A DNA stretch of 52,022 bases from Chloroflexia bacterium (GCA_030431755.1 JAUIIK010000020.1:1-52022), one strand, 5' to 3'. Shown: positions 34,244 to 42,802, counted from the first letter of the stretch. The notes: generated by a model not told the origin, from the sequence alone. A program made the numbers and translations.

Positions 34244-35035
34244 TTATCCGAGTGTGAGCAGGCCCGCTGCTTTCATCTCGTCGAGCGCAGTCGTCGTATC
34301 GGGCGCCGGGACGAATTCGAGGCTGACATAGCCGTCGTAGCCGGCGGCGTCGATTTCGTCCAGGACGTACCTGTAGTTGATCTCGCCGGTGCCCGGCTGG
34401 TTGCGTGCCGGACTGTCGGCGATCTGAATGTGGGCGATCCGGTCACGATGTTCGCGTATGGTCGCGACGAGGTTCCCGGCCATGCGTTGCTCGTGGTAGA
34501 CGTCGAACTGGAGGTGGAGGTTCGGATGCCCGACCTCGTCGATGAGATCAAGTCCATCTTGCGCGGTCGCGATCAGGAAGCCGGGAGTGTCGATGGTGTT
34601 CAACGGCTCGACCAGCAGCAGCACGCCGGCCTCGGCAGCTACCCCCGCAGCGAAACGCAGGTTCTCGACCAGCGTCTGGCGTTGTTCGTCCTGCGGTGTC
34701 CCGCCGAGCCACTTCCCCACGAGACAGTTGAGCTGCGGCGTGCTGTAGCGTCCTGCGAGGTCGACCGCCATCTGCGCGCCGGCGCGAAATTCCTCGACCC
34801 TCTGCGGGGCATTGGCGATGCCGCGCTCCCCAGCGGCGAAGTCGCCGACCGGGACGTTGAAGAGGATCATCCTGAGGTTGTGGTCCTGGAGCGCCTGTTC
34901 GATAGCGTCCACGTCGTCGTCATATGGGAAGAGCAGTTCCACGGCGTCGAAACCGGCTGCGCGCGCGGCGGCAAAGCGCTCGACGACCGGTAGATCCGCG
35001 AACAGCATCGTCAGGTTGGCGGCAAACTTTGGCAT
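34244..35035 (-). CDS. hyi: Hydroxypyruvate isomerase
   Basis: A 263-residue TIM-barrel isomerase of the Hyi/IolE group. Metal ligands are visible in LLVEPLNTIDTPG, HLQFDVYHEQ and SLEFVPAPDT, with HIQIADSPARNQPGTGEINY around the substrate site. Hyi interconverts hydroxypyruvate and tartronate semialdehyde in glyoxylate metabolism. The ATG at 35035 is chosen over one two codons earlier because AGGGG lies eight bases before it. It is 47 bases ahead of garR on the same strand; the pair forms a hydroxypyruvate-to-glycerate route. Confidence 0.9.
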   Translation of the reverse strand: MPKFAANLTMLFADLPVVERFAAARAAGFDAVELLFPYDDDVDAIEQALQDHNLRMILFNVPVGDFAAGERGIANAPQRVEEFRAGAQMAVDLAGRYSTPQLNCLVGKWLGGTPQDEQRQTLVENLRFAAGVAAEAGVLLLVEPLNTIDTPGFLIATAQDGLDLIDEVGHPNLHLQFDVYHEQRMAGNLVATIREHRDRIAHIQIADSPARNQPGTGEINYRYVLDEIDAAGYDGYVSLEFVPAPDTTTALDEMKAAGLLTLG

Positions 35036-35125
35036 GTGCATATCCCCTGCGTTTCAGCGTCAAGGGACCATGCTAGTCGGCACATGCTGGAGCGGTCAAT
35101 CGAATGCAGGCGAGTGCTGGCAGAT

Positions 35126-36283
35126 CTAGGCGATCAGGCTTTCGGCTTCCGCTTCGCGGTAGACGCCGACCGTGGCGAGGTATTCGTCACACGGGTCGTC
35201 GGGGTCATGGGCCATCCGATTGGCGACGTGGACTGCCGCGAGCGTGTCGAAGCCTGTCTGGGACACGGTCTCAGGGTGATGGTGGTAGGCGGCGGCTTCG
35301 ATGACCGGGTATGGCAGCCCCCAGGTATGCAGCAGATAGGCGCCAACTTCGGCATGGGTGACGCCGAAGCCATACTCGCGCTCTATCGTCGTCGCCGGGC
35401 GCTGGCAGCGTTCAGCCTCCGACTCGACAAGTTCCAGGAAGCCCGGTTCGAGCGTGATGAAGACGAGCTTCCCGACATCGTGCAGCAATCCGGCCAGGTA
35501 GCATTCGTCCGCGAGGATGCGGTTCGACGCCATGCTCGACGCGATGCGAGCCGTCTCCAGCGAATGCTGCTGAATGCGTTCGATCTGGAGCGCGCTGCGC
35601 CGGTTGGTTCGCTGCGCTGCGCGGTAGACGGAGACCGAGGTCGCGAGATTCCGCACCATGACGAAGCCAAGAAGAGATACGGCCTCGGCAATGCTCGTGA
35701 TCTCGCGGCGTAGACCGAAGGCGGCCGAGTTGACCACCCGCAGCACCTCGCCTGCGAGCGCCGGGTCTTCGCCGATGATGCTGGCGACCGTTGCGGCGTC
35801 GGAGCGATCATCGACCAGCGCCTGGTTGAGTTTCCGAAAGACCGTCGGAGCCGGCGGCAGCGACTCGATGCGCTGGACTAGCGTCTTGAGCTCGTTGTTG
35901 CGAATGAGCGCTGAGACGTCGATCGAGCGTTCAACGAGATTGGCGACGCTCTCAATCGGGGTGTCGTTTGGCAGCACGCCAAGCGACGACTTGAGAGTCT
36001 GGAGCTTTTCGTTCGAGCGGCGGTCGTTCGTCATGACGAGCCGCGCCGGCTCCGGGCGCTCCGCGCAGAGGTAGTCCAGAAACGTGAGGCGGTCGTCGTT
36101 GGGCGACTCGACCTCGGTGATAACGGCGTCGAACTGCTCGTTCGCAAGCGCGCGTTCGGCGTCCTTCGGGTCCGAGACGGCGGTTCCGTCCCATTCCGGC
36201 CTGGTGGCCCGGAGATCGAGCAACCGTTGAAGGCCGCTCCTGCGCTCGCCAAGAATCAGAATTCGCTGCATACGTGTGTCCAC
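35126..36283 (-). CDS. HDOD-domain signalling protein with receiver-like start
   Basis: A 385-residue protein. The first 110 residues resemble a degenerate receiver domain (ILILGERRSGLQRLLDLRA, FDAVITEVESP) that lacks the normal phospho-Asp environment. An HDOD domain spans about 135-340, with SLPPAPTVFRKLNQALVD, GEDPALAGEVLRVVNSAAFG, AGLLHDVGKLVF and VTHAEVGAYLLHTWGLP, the HD-like features of the family. HDOD proteins act in signalling, often linked to c-di-GMP, and many lack hydrolase activity. The start at the GTG (36283) is uncertain; an ATG is four codons later (36271). It precedes the isomerase gene by 90 bases on the same strand. Confidence 0.88.
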   Translation of the reverse strand: MDTRMQRILILGERRSGLQRLLDLRATRPEWDGTAVSDPKDAERALANEQFDAVITEVESPNDDRLTFLDYLCAERPEPARLVMTNDRRSNEKLQTLKSSLGVLPNDTPIESVANLVERSIDVSALIRNNELKTLVQRIESLPPAPTVFRKLNQALVDDRSDAATVASIIGEDPALAGEVLRVVNSAAFGLRREITSIAEAVSLLGFVMVRNLATSVSVYRAAQRTNRRSALQIERIQQHSLETARIASSMASNRILADECYLAGLLHDVGKLVFITLEPGFLELVESEAERCQRPATTIEREYGFGVTHAEVGAYLLHTWGLPYPVIEAAAYHHHPETVSQTGFDTLAAVHVANRMAHDPDDPCDEYLATVGVYREAEAESLIA

Positions 36284-36391
36284 ACCCCCAACGGTCTGTC
36301 ACCACCGGCAAACGCCAACCAGCGGCTGCTTTTATCATCGGCAGCCGGGGCGGAGACTTAAGGCGTGGGACCAGGATGACGATGGTCCCGC

Positions 36392-36865
36392 TCAGGCTTG
36401 CGCGTTGAGCCAGTCCAGCACTTCCTGACCGTGCGTTTCAGCTTCGCCAACCTGCCAGATTTGCGCGATGCGGCCGTCCGCGTCGATGGCGAAGGTCACG
36501 CGGTCGATGCCGGTGAATGTGCGCTCGCCGCGAGTTTTCTCGGTCCAGACGCCGTAGGCTTGCGAGACTGCGGTATCGGTGTCGGCAAGCAGCGGGAAGT
36601 TGAGCCCGTACTTCTCAGCGAACGCCCGGTGGCTCTCGACGCCGTCGGCACTCACACCGTAGATCTGCGCGCCTTGTGCCTGGATCTCGCCGTTCAGATC
36701 TCGAAAGCCACAGGCCTCCTTGGTGCAGCCGGGGGTGTCGTCTTTCGGGTAGAAGTAGAGAATCGTCGTCTTGCCGCGCTGGTCGTCGAGGTTGACGGTG
36801 TTGCCCTCGCCATCCTGCAACGAGAATCCGGGCGCTTGATCGCCGATGGCTGGTAGTCCGCTCAT
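36392..36865 (-). CDS. bcp: Bcp-type peroxiredoxin
   Basis: A 157-residue thiol peroxidase. The peroxidatic Cys47 lies in YPKDDTPGCTKEACGFRD, and Cys52, five residues on, is the usual resolving cysteine of alpha2-type Bcp proteins. GVSADGVESHRAFAEKYGLNF and DTAVSQAYGVW are family-typical. It reduces hydroperoxides with thioredoxin. The ATG at 36865 begins the conserved domain; the longer frame upstream is rejected. A weak hairpin (GGGACCA and TGGTCCC at 36367-36389) just after the stop lacks a T-run, so termination there is only possible. Divergent from the PIG-L deacetylase gene. Confidence 0.95.
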   Translation of the reverse strand: MSGLPAIGDQAPGFSLQDGEGNTVNLDDQRGKTTILYFYPKDDTPGCTKEACGFRDLNGEIQAQGAQIYGVSADGVESHRAFAEKYGLNFPLLADTDTAVSQAYGVWTEKTRGERTFTGIDRVTFAIDADGRIAQIWQVGEAETHGQEVLDWLNAQA

Positions 36866-36944
36866 GAGGTTGCCTTTCGAGGTTAAGCATCTGCAAATTC
36901 GCCGCCTCATGTTAGACTCCCCGCCGGTTAGAGAGGAATAGCCT

Positions 36945-37811
36945 GTGCCAAGAAAGATCCTTGCATTCTTCGCCCACCCCGATGACGAGGCGTTCGGAAC
37001 CGGCGGAACGCTCGCCCGGTATGCCGCGCAAGGCGACACCGTGAAGCTTGTCTGCGCTACCGGCGGCGAGTCCGGCGTAAACCGCATTGACGAGACTGAT
37101 CTCGAACGGCTCGGCGAGCTGCGTACCGAGGAATTGCGCCGGGCCTGCGCCCAGCTCGGCATCGAGCCGCCAATCTTCCTGGGATACCGCGATTCTGGCA
37201 TGGCTGGGACACCGGAGAACGACCACGCCGAATCACTCCACAGCGCGGACCTCGATGATGTCGCAACCAAGATTCGGGCGCTCATCGAAGCCGAGCAACC
37301 GGACGCGGTCGTTACCTTCGAACGCTTCGGCTGGTACGGGCATCCCGATCACATCAAGGTCTACGAAGCTGTGCGTGCGGCTGTCGAACCACTGGATGGC
37401 CCGCCGCTCTATTGCGCCGCGTTCCCTGCTGAAGCTGCGCGGTACTCCGCCCAGGTGATCGAGCAGGCCGGCGAAGAAGTTCCGGCGATGTTCAATAATC
37501 CGGACCGCTTGCGCTACAGCCTCGACATGATCCCGATCGTCGTCGATACCAGTGATCTGGCTGACGTCAAGATCGCCGCGTTGAACGAGCATCGCACCCA
37601 GATGGGGCCCGATGGCATCGAGGGGCGCTGGCCGGCGGAGGTGCTGAAGGTCCGGACCGACCGCGAGTACTTCATTCCGGTCGCCAACCACGACGCGCTG
37701 CCGGGCGAGATCTTGCCGTTCGAGCGGGCGGGCGGCCTCTTCGGCGAACCGCCGCCGGAACCGCTCGTGCCCTACCCGATCATCCCCGCGCCGGAGACCG
37801 AGGCCGAGTAG
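36945..37811 (+). CDS. PIG-L/LmbE-family deacetylase
   Basis: A 288-residue zinc-dependent N-acetyl deacetylase. The family signature AHPDDEAFG is at residues 10-18 and the second, metal- and base-supplying motif is WYGHPDHIKVYEAV. Relatives include MshB, BshB, LmbE and the GPI deacetylase; they remove acetyl groups from N-acetylglucosaminyl compounds or act on thiol-glycoside conjugates (Mca). The acceptor here is unknown, and no thiol-glycoside synthesis genes are nearby. AGAGGA lies about seven bases before the GTG start. It converges on the serine hydrolase gene with a palindrome between. Confidence 0.88.
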   Translation: MPRKILAFFAHPDDEAFGTGGTLARYAAQGDTVKLVCATGGESGVNRIDETDLERLGELRTEELRRACAQLGIEPPIFLGYRDSGMAGTPENDHAESLHSADLDDVATKIRALIEAEQPDAVVTFERFGWYGHPDHIKVYEAVRAAVEPLDGPPLYCAAFPAEAARYSAQVIEQAGEEVPAMFNNPDRLRYSLDMIPIVVDTSDLADVKIAALNEHRTQMGPDGIEGRWPAEVLKVRTDREYFIPVANHDALPGEILPFERAGGLFGEPPPEPLVPYPIIPAPETEAE

Positions 37812-37857
37812 CGCCCACAGGTCAAACCTCGGAAGGCCATGACGCTGCCAGATCGGT

Positions 37858-37932
37858 GTAGGGCCGGGGCTCGTCCCCGGCCACGTATCGCAAGAGACCC
37901 GCACAGCGGCCGGGGACGAGCCCCGGCCCTAC
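37858..37932. repeat. Nested GTAGGG palindrome between convergent genes
   Basis: Perfect 25-base arms (37858-37882 and 37908-37932) with a 25-base spacer. Each arm starts GTAGGG and holds a GGCCGGGG / CCCCGGCC hairpin around CTCGT. The design equals that at 25291-25366, but the inner hairpin sequence differs. It sits between the PIG-L gene and the convergent serine hydrolase gene. Confidence 0.92.
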
Positions 37933-37973
37933 GGGAATCACCGCACATCTCCGCGCAACATGGCACGTAGGTG

Positions 37974-39386
37974 TTAGACGGAGCGCTGGATTGGGATGTC
38001 GTAGGCCACGCGCTCGGAAATGCCTTCGGCGACTTTCACGCTGGTCGCGACACCGTCAGGCCCGATGCTGAAGACGACCTTTTCGCCGATCGGGCCGCTG
38101 CCGGGACCGTCGATTGTGAAGGTATGGTCGCCGGCAGGTTCCAGCGTCACCCACTCTGCCTTCGGGTTTGGCGAACGGGGCGCGAAGAGCCGCAGCTTTC
38201 CGTCGACAAACTGTATCTGCGTGTCGGACCAGAGCGAGCGATAAGGGCCCTCGTAGCCACTCCAGGCGGGGTCCGGCGCGTCGCCCGGTTCATCAGCGGC
38301 TGCGGCCACGATGGCCGGGGCTACCCAGCTGAACACGCGGTCGGAGATGAATTGCGGCTGGCCGTCGAGCGAGTTGGTGAAGACGATGACGCCGACGCGT
38401 TCTTTGGGGCTGATGCGGGTGCTGGTGAGATAGCCGGGGTAGCCGCCGCCGTGACCGATCAGGTCGCGCTCCGGCGTGTGCTCGATGCCGAAGCCGATGC
38501 CCCAGCCACTCTTCCAGTCCGGCTGAATCCACTGGAGCCGCTGCATCTCTTTGAGCGTGTTGGCGGCGAGGACTTCGTCTGCCCCGTCGTCGAGCAGCCG
38601 GAACTGCCAGGCGATGAACTTGGCCATGTCGGCCACGGTTGACGACAGCCCGGTTGCGGCGGCCATGCCGACGGCGTCGACGAAGGGGAACGTACCCTGC
38701 GTGCCGTCGGGCATCCGGCAGCCGTAGCCCGTCGCCAGCCGCGCGCGATCGGCGTCCGGAAAGACGACGCTCGTGCTGGTCATATCGAGCGGCGTGAGGA
38801 TGTGCTCTTGCACGTAGTCGGCGTAGGACTGCTCGGAGACCGCAGCGACGACTTCACCGGCGATCGTCAGCGCCAGATTCGAGTACTTCCAGCGTGTCTC
38901 GGTCGGATAGATCGTCTGCTGCCCGGGCAGCCGCTCGCGGACCGTTGCGAGGTCTGGAAAATCGAATTCTTGCCAGTAGTTCGAGCCGGCCTCACGCGGC
39001 AGGCCCGAGGTATGGGTCAGGAGATGGCGGATCGTGATCGGGCGCGCCTCGCCGAACTCATTGGCGATGTTGAACCAGGACAGGTGCTTCTCGACCGGAT
39101 CGTCCAGCTGGAGGTTGCCGGCGTCGCGCTGCTGCATGACCGAGATCGCCGTGAAGAGCTTGGAGTGCGATGCGATCCTGAAGATCGTGTCAGCATCGGC
39201 CGGCGTGTCCCGTTCGACATCCGCGCGCCCGAAGCCGGCGGCGAAGATCAGTTCCTGATCGTGGACGACGCCGACGACGGTTCCAGGCAGGCCTTCATAG
39301 GCCATCTTCGCCTGCAACCAGCTGGCGAAGAGGTTCAGGTTCGCTACAACGTCGGGGTGTGTGGCGATGGCGCTCGTTGCCGTCAT
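37974..39386 (-). CDS. Class C beta-lactamase-like serine hydrolase
   Basis: A 470-residue serine hydrolase of the class C beta-lactamase / penicillin-binding family. The nucleophile Ser73 and Lys76 are in FRIASHSKLFTA; the Tyr168 motif is WKYSNLALTIAG; the third box is IGHGGGYPGYLT. HLLTHTSGLP, found in most members, precedes Tyr168. The C-terminal 120 residues form a beta-rich lipocalin-like tail (WSGYEGPYRSLWSDTQIQF) common in esterase or D-aminopeptidase-type members. No signal peptide is visible, so it is probably cytoplasmic and an esterase or peptidase rather than a resistance enzyme. AAAGGAG precedes the ATG at eight bases. Confidence 0.9.
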   Translation of the reverse strand: MTATSAIATHPDVVANLNLFASWLQAKMAYEGLPGTVVGVVHDQELIFAAGFGRADVERDTPADADTIFRIASHSKLFTAISVMQQRDAGNLQLDDPVEKHLSWFNIANEFGEARPITIRHLLTHTSGLPREAGSNYWQEFDFPDLATVRERLPGQQTIYPTETRWKYSNLALTIAGEVVAAVSEQSYADYVQEHILTPLDMTSTSVVFPDADRARLATGYGCRMPDGTQGTFPFVDAVGMAAATGLSSTVADMAKFIAWQFRLLDDGADEVLAANTLKEMQRLQWIQPDWKSGWGIGFGIEHTPERDLIGHGGGYPGYLTSTRISPKERVGVIVFTNSLDGQPQFISDRVFSWVAPAIVAAAADEPGDAPDPAWSGYEGPYRSLWSDTQIQFVDGKLRLFAPRSPNPKAEWVTLEPAGDHTFTIDGPGSGPIGEKVVFSIGPDGVATSVKVAEGISERVAYDIPIQRSV

Positions 39387-39489
39387 GGGGTTGCTCCTTT
39401 GTGCTGCTCCAGTGACAGCGGCTGCGACTCGCCCCTGTCAGATCTCTCAATAGCATGGACACACAGGCCGGGCAACGCCGAGCGGCGTG

Positions 39490-40158
39490 TTAGTAGCTGT
39501 AGGTCGCGATGCCGCGGCCGGTGGCGTCGCGCAGGTAGGCGGTGTCGCCGTCGTTGTTCCAGATCGCGCTGCAGCGGCCCCAGTAGAGGATCTCGGCAGT
39601 GTCGACGCCGCTGCAGATGTGGACGATCACCGCCGCGCCCGGTTGCAGCACGAAGGGCGGGAAGATGTAGATGTGCTCGGCGATGTCCGAGAGCGACCAG
39701 CCGGTCATATCGACCGCCGCATCGCCGCCGTTGTAGATCGTGACCGTTTCGCCGTCGCCATCGCGCCCGACGGCCGGGTCGTTGTCGATGGCGGTGATAA
39801 AGACGACGCCCTCAGTCACTGTCGGGGTCGGCGGGACTGGCGTCTCCGTCGCGGTGGGTGTTGGTTCCGGTGTTGCGGTAGCGGTCGAGGTGGAGGTTGG
39901 GGCGAGTGTTGACGTTGAGGTTGCCGTAGCTGTCGGCGCGGTCGTAGCCGATGTGGTGGCGGTAGCAGGTGTCTTCGCAGTTGCTGTTGGCCCGACGGTA
40001 TCCGTCGGCGCTACCGTGGCCGTCTCTGCGGCGGCTGGTTCGGTCGGTGTCCGCAGCTCAAGCGTTGGCGCCGGATCCGACCCGCTACAGGCGGCGCATA
40101 CTGCAATAGTGATCGGAATGAGAAGCAGGCTTACCCGGCGCTTGCTCCCCGGGCGCAT
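39490..40158 (-). CDS. Lipoprotein with lamin-tail domain
   Basis: A 222-residue secreted lipoprotein: basic start, hydrophobic SLLLIPITIAV and the lipobox VCAAC with Cys24. Residues about 28-115 are a Thr/Ala/Pro-rich linker, probably flexible and spanning the cell surface. The last 100 residues form a lamin-tail domain (LTD): FITAIDNDPAVGRDGDGETVTIYN, MTGWSLSDIAEHIYIFPPF and NNDGDTAYLRDATG. LTD proteins in bacteria are secreted and often bind or display other parts. The ATG at 40158 is preferred to the upstream TTG. It follows the 155-residue gene by 13 bases, so they are an operon. Confidence 0.88.
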   Translation of the reverse strand: MRPGSKRRVSLLLIPITIAVCAACSGSDPAPTLELRTPTEPAAAETATVAPTDTVGPTATAKTPATATTSATTAPTATATSTSTLAPTSTSTATATPEPTPTATETPVPPTPTVTEGVVFITAIDNDPAVGRDGDGETVTIYNGGDAAVDMTGWSLSDIAEHIYIFPPFVLQPGAAVIVHICSGVDTAEILYWGRCSAIWNNDGDTAYLRDATGRGIATYSY

Positions 40159-40171
40159 GGTTGGCCGCAAT

Positions 40172-40639
40172 CTACCGCTTCGGGTTCGGTGTCACGTCGA
40201 TGATCGAGCCGTCGTGACCGCTGAATGGGCCAACGCGGCGAGCCAGGATGCCGAGCCCCAGCGCAAAGGCGCTGCTGACGCCGATCAGCCCGAGCTTACG
40301 GCCGATGCCCGCGCCGGTCGAGGGTGCTTCGGGTTGCGGGAGCTCCGTGGCCGGGCCGTTCTGCCAGGCGGTCATGTTGCGCATCGTAATGCGCCGGACA
40401 AACGGGACGCTGACGTCAATCTCAAGTTCGGAGAGGTGGATCGCCTCGGTGTGTTCCGGGATGCGGGCCGCCGGCCGCGCTTGCTCGCGCGCCTGGAGCC
40501 GCTGGGTGGCGATGCGCTCCGCCGCCCGGATGACATCCGGGGCAACCGTGGCCAGCAGGCGGGAGACCGTCGAGTTGGGCGCGGCCGCCCGGCTCAGTGA
40601 GCGTTGGCCGGAAACGAGCGCTGGCAATTGTCGAGCCAT
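40172..40639 (-). CDS. Hypothetical protein with one membrane segment, 155 residues
   Basis: I recognise no family. Residues 1-60 are basic and Arg/Ala-rich; 60-95 carry a short beta-like stretch (SELEIDVSVPFVRRITMRN); one membrane segment follows at about 117-137 (LGLIGVSSAFALGLGILA), then a short charged end. It stands 13 bases ahead of the lamin-tail lipoprotein gene and about 98 bases after an XRE regulator on the same strand. The ATG has only a distant AAGGA, so translation may be weak. It may help anchor the lipoprotein's partner, but this is only from position. Confidence 0.55.
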   Translation of the reverse strand: MARQLPALVSGQRSLSRAAAPNSTVSRLLATVAPDVIRAAERIATQRLQAREQARPAARIPEHTEAIHLSELEIDVSVPFVRRITMRNMTAWQNGPATELPQPEAPSTGAGIGRKLGLIGVSSAFALGLGILARRVGPFSGHDGSIIDVTPNPKR

Positions 40640-40737
40640 AAGAGGTACATCCTTCTCCGTGGTGCATGCGCCGAGCGCCCGATGAACGAAAATCGATCCT
40701 ATCCCAGCGATGCACTCCCGGCAAGCCTGCGGGCGAG

Positions 40738-41097
40738 CTAGTGGGTGTCGCGGTACTCCAGGAAGGCGATGAACTGCTCGACCTCGGTGCGCCGGGCCGC
40801 GCTCATGCGCTGGAGTTGGCTGAAGACGTTGCTCAACCCGGCCGGTTCGGGGTCGAGCTTGTCAACGATGAGCAGCAGGATGCCGGCCAGGTCCATGCCG
40901 AAGCAGGCCGCAACACGGCCCAACATGTCCACGCTCGGCGTTGATTCGCCGCGCTCGACGGCGTAGAGACTGGTGTGCGCGACATCACCGACCTGCTCGG
41001 CGAACTCGCGGAGTGACCAGTTCTCTTTGGACCGTAGTTCGGCGAAGACCGCGCCGGCCGCCCGGCGGTAGCGTGCCTCGTAGTCGGGGCTGTTCAT
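40738..41097 (-). CDS. XRE-family DNA-binding regulator
   Basis: A 119-residue protein with a Cro/XRE helix-turn-helix at about 18-70: SLREFAEQVGDVAHTSLYAVERGESTPS-type sequence, with ERGESTPSVDMLGRVAACFG as the family signature. The C-terminal part is helical (FSQLQRMSAARRTEVEQFI) and may dimerise. It likely binds a palindrome near its own start in the 123-base gap shared with the divergent DUF4392 gene, and could also control the 155-residue and lipoprotein genes downstream. GGGAGGTG precedes the ATG at about 11 bases. Confidence 0.9.
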   Translation of the reverse strand: MNSPDYEARYRRAAGAVFAELRSKENWSLREFAEQVGDVAHTSLYAVERGESTPSVDMLGRVAACFGMDLAGILLLIVDKLDPEPAGLSNVFSQLQRMSAARRTEVEQFIAFLEYRDTH

Positions 41098-41220
41098 AGC
41101 CAGCTAACACCTCCCGGTAGAGGATACGCTGCCCCGCCTTTGCGCGTCTATTGCCCGGAGCGGCGAACGCGGCTAGCCTGAGGCTGCAACAGATGACACT
41201 GATGGTGAAGGGGAACTGCG

Positions 41221-42222
41221 GTGCCGCAGATAATCGGTGACAACATCGACAGGCTATGCGCTATCGAGATGCGGACGGCGGAGGTCGACGGCGGCATCCC
41301 GCGTGGGGTGCTCCAGCCGCTCTTCGCCGCGGCCCGCGAGCGCGCCGGTGCGCCGATGAGCTACCTGGCCGCGCAAGGGCTGCTCGACAACGTCGCGTCC
41401 GGCGACCGGGTGTTGATCCTCTGCGGCTCCGGCTCGCCGCCCTACCTGCCCTATGGCGAGACTGACGGGCCGCTCGGCGGGGCCGCCGTTGCCAGGGCGC
41501 TCGACCTGGGGCTGGGCGCGAAGCCGGTCTTGATCTGTGAGGCGCACATGATGGGGCCGAATCGCGCCGCCTTCGCCGCCGCCGGTCTCGAAGTCCACCT
41601 GGAGGAGATCTTCGCGGTCCGGCCGCACAGCGCGCTGGCTGTCGCCTTTCCTTACGGTATGGACCGCCGGGCCGAGATCGAGGCGCTCTTCGACGATCAG
41701 CAGCCGTCCGCGGTCGTCTTCGTCGAGCGCACCGGACCGAACGCCGAAGGCATCTTTCACTCAATCACCGGCACGGCGAAGAAGCCGGACGAAGTGCTTG
41801 CCAACCACCTCTTTGCGGAGATCGCCCGCGAGCGCGGCATCTTCACGATCGGTGTCGGCGATGGCGGCAACGAAGTCGGCTTCGGCAACATCCACGAACA
41901 CGCGCGGGCAATTCAGCCTGCCTCACACGCGATCACCGTGACGGAGACCGATGTCCTCGTCTGCGCGGCGATCTCGAACTGGGGCGGCTACGGCATCGCC
42001 GCGATGCTCGGCTACCTGCTCGGTAACCCGGACCTCGTCCAGGACAAGGACATCGAATACCGGATGCTGTCGTGGGCGGTGAAGCGCGGCGCGTCCGACG
42101 GGCTCTACACCAGCCCGACGATGTTCGTCGACGGCACCTCCTGGCAGACGCAGCAGGCGCTTGTCACGATGCTGCGCGAGATCGTTGCCAACGGTCTCAA
42201 GGAGGTCCGGCGGGCATTCTAG
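41221..42222 (+). CDS. DUF4392 / D-glutamate-cyclase-like protein
   Basis: A 333-residue protein of the DUF4392 group, related to the C-terminal domain of mammalian D-glutamate cyclase. LILCGSGSPPYLPYGETDGPLGG, VFVERTGPNAEGIFHSITG and GVGDGGNEVGFGNIHE are the conserved stretches. The mammalian enzyme converts D-glutamate to 5-oxoproline; activity here is inferred. AAGGGGAA stands before the GTG start. The TAG stop is formed by the CTAG end of the element at 42219-42537, so the original C-terminus may have been different by a few residues. A few metabolic genes for D-amino acids nearby (M55 peptidase) are compatible with this role. Confidence 0.83.
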   Translation: MPQIIGDNIDRLCAIEMRTAEVDGGIPRGVLQPLFAAARERAGAPMSYLAAQGLLDNVASGDRVLILCGSGSPPYLPYGETDGPLGGAAVARALDLGLGAKPVLICEAHMMGPNRAAFAAAGLEVHLEEIFAVRPHSALAVAFPYGMDRRAEIEALFDDQQPSAVVFVERTGPNAEGIFHSITGTAKKPDEVLANHLFAEIARERGIFTIGVGDGGNEVGFGNIHEHARAIQPASHAITVTETDVLVCAAISNWGGYGIAAMLGYLLGNPDLVQDKDIEYRMLSWAVKRGASDGLYTSPTMFVDGTSWQTQQALVTMLREIVANGLKEVRRAF

Positions 42223-42537
42223 TGTTCTGCGACACTTGATGTGGTCGACAATCTGAGGCTTCCAGGATGACTCCGTAATGCTGGTTCATCCTGTTCGTGG
42301 CAGCATTTTCGTGACATTGGTAGGTGCGTGGACCCAGGGGGTGCCCCTCACTCTTGCGCTTCGATCCATGCGTACGTTCGCGGGCTCCAGCAACCGGGCG
42401 TGATGAATCACGCCCCTACATTGGTCACGACGCTCTCATCGCAAAGCAGTATAAGCCTCAAGTTTGTCGTTTCGTTGCGGTTGAGTTGCCTGGCAAGGTG
42501 GGACGGGACCTTCACTTCATGAGTAACAGCGCACTAG
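42219..42537. mobile_element. MITE-like element, copy 1 (IS630-type ends)
   Basis: Both ends are CTAG, with imperfect terminal inverted repeats (CTAGTGTTCTGCGAC and, reversed, CTAGTGCGCTGTTAC). It shares 55 bases at the left end and 69 at the right with copy 2 at 44525-44746, at about 84% identity by hand count, while the middles differ. CTAG targets with duplicated TA are typical of IS630/Tc1 elements. No transposase is encoded. The left end supplies the stop codon of the DUF4392 gene. Confidence 0.7.
42396..42415. repeat. Single hairpin of the GTAGGG family inside the MITE
   Basis: GGGCGTGAT and ATCACGCCC flank two bases, and the hairpin is followed by CTAC, as in the right arms of the GTAGGG palindromes. 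It lies in the middle of copy 1, absent from copy 2, so it was probably gained by an insertion inside the element. The remaining non-coding bases up to 42802 show nothing else I can name. Confidence 0.7.
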
Positions 42538-42802
42538 CGCCGCGCCGATCATGCTCCACGGGCACGCGGGATGAACATGCTGGAGCCACCTTGTTGCCTG
42601 TGTTAGGCTACCGCCAGTCTGCGCCTAGGGTTCCGCCGAGCTCCCGCTGAGGATGAATCAGGGAGGCCGGGCCAGGACCGAGCGGCGCCACGATCCCGGC
42701 TGTTTTCCACGGATCGCGCAACTGACGGCATAAAAGGCCTGAGGTCTCTATTCGCCTCCCCGGTATTCCGGCGGAGCTAGATGAGAACCTTAGGGACTGC
42801 CG

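Noticed and set aside
37974-39386. Antibiotic-resistance beta-lactamase
   Set aside because: The SxxK and YxN boxes show the fold, but no signal peptide is visible and the long C-terminal tail fits esterase-type members.
39470-39490. Small hairpin after the lamin-tail gene as terminator
   Set aside because: ACGCCG and CGGCGT pair around a few bases, but no T-run follows, so there is too little support.
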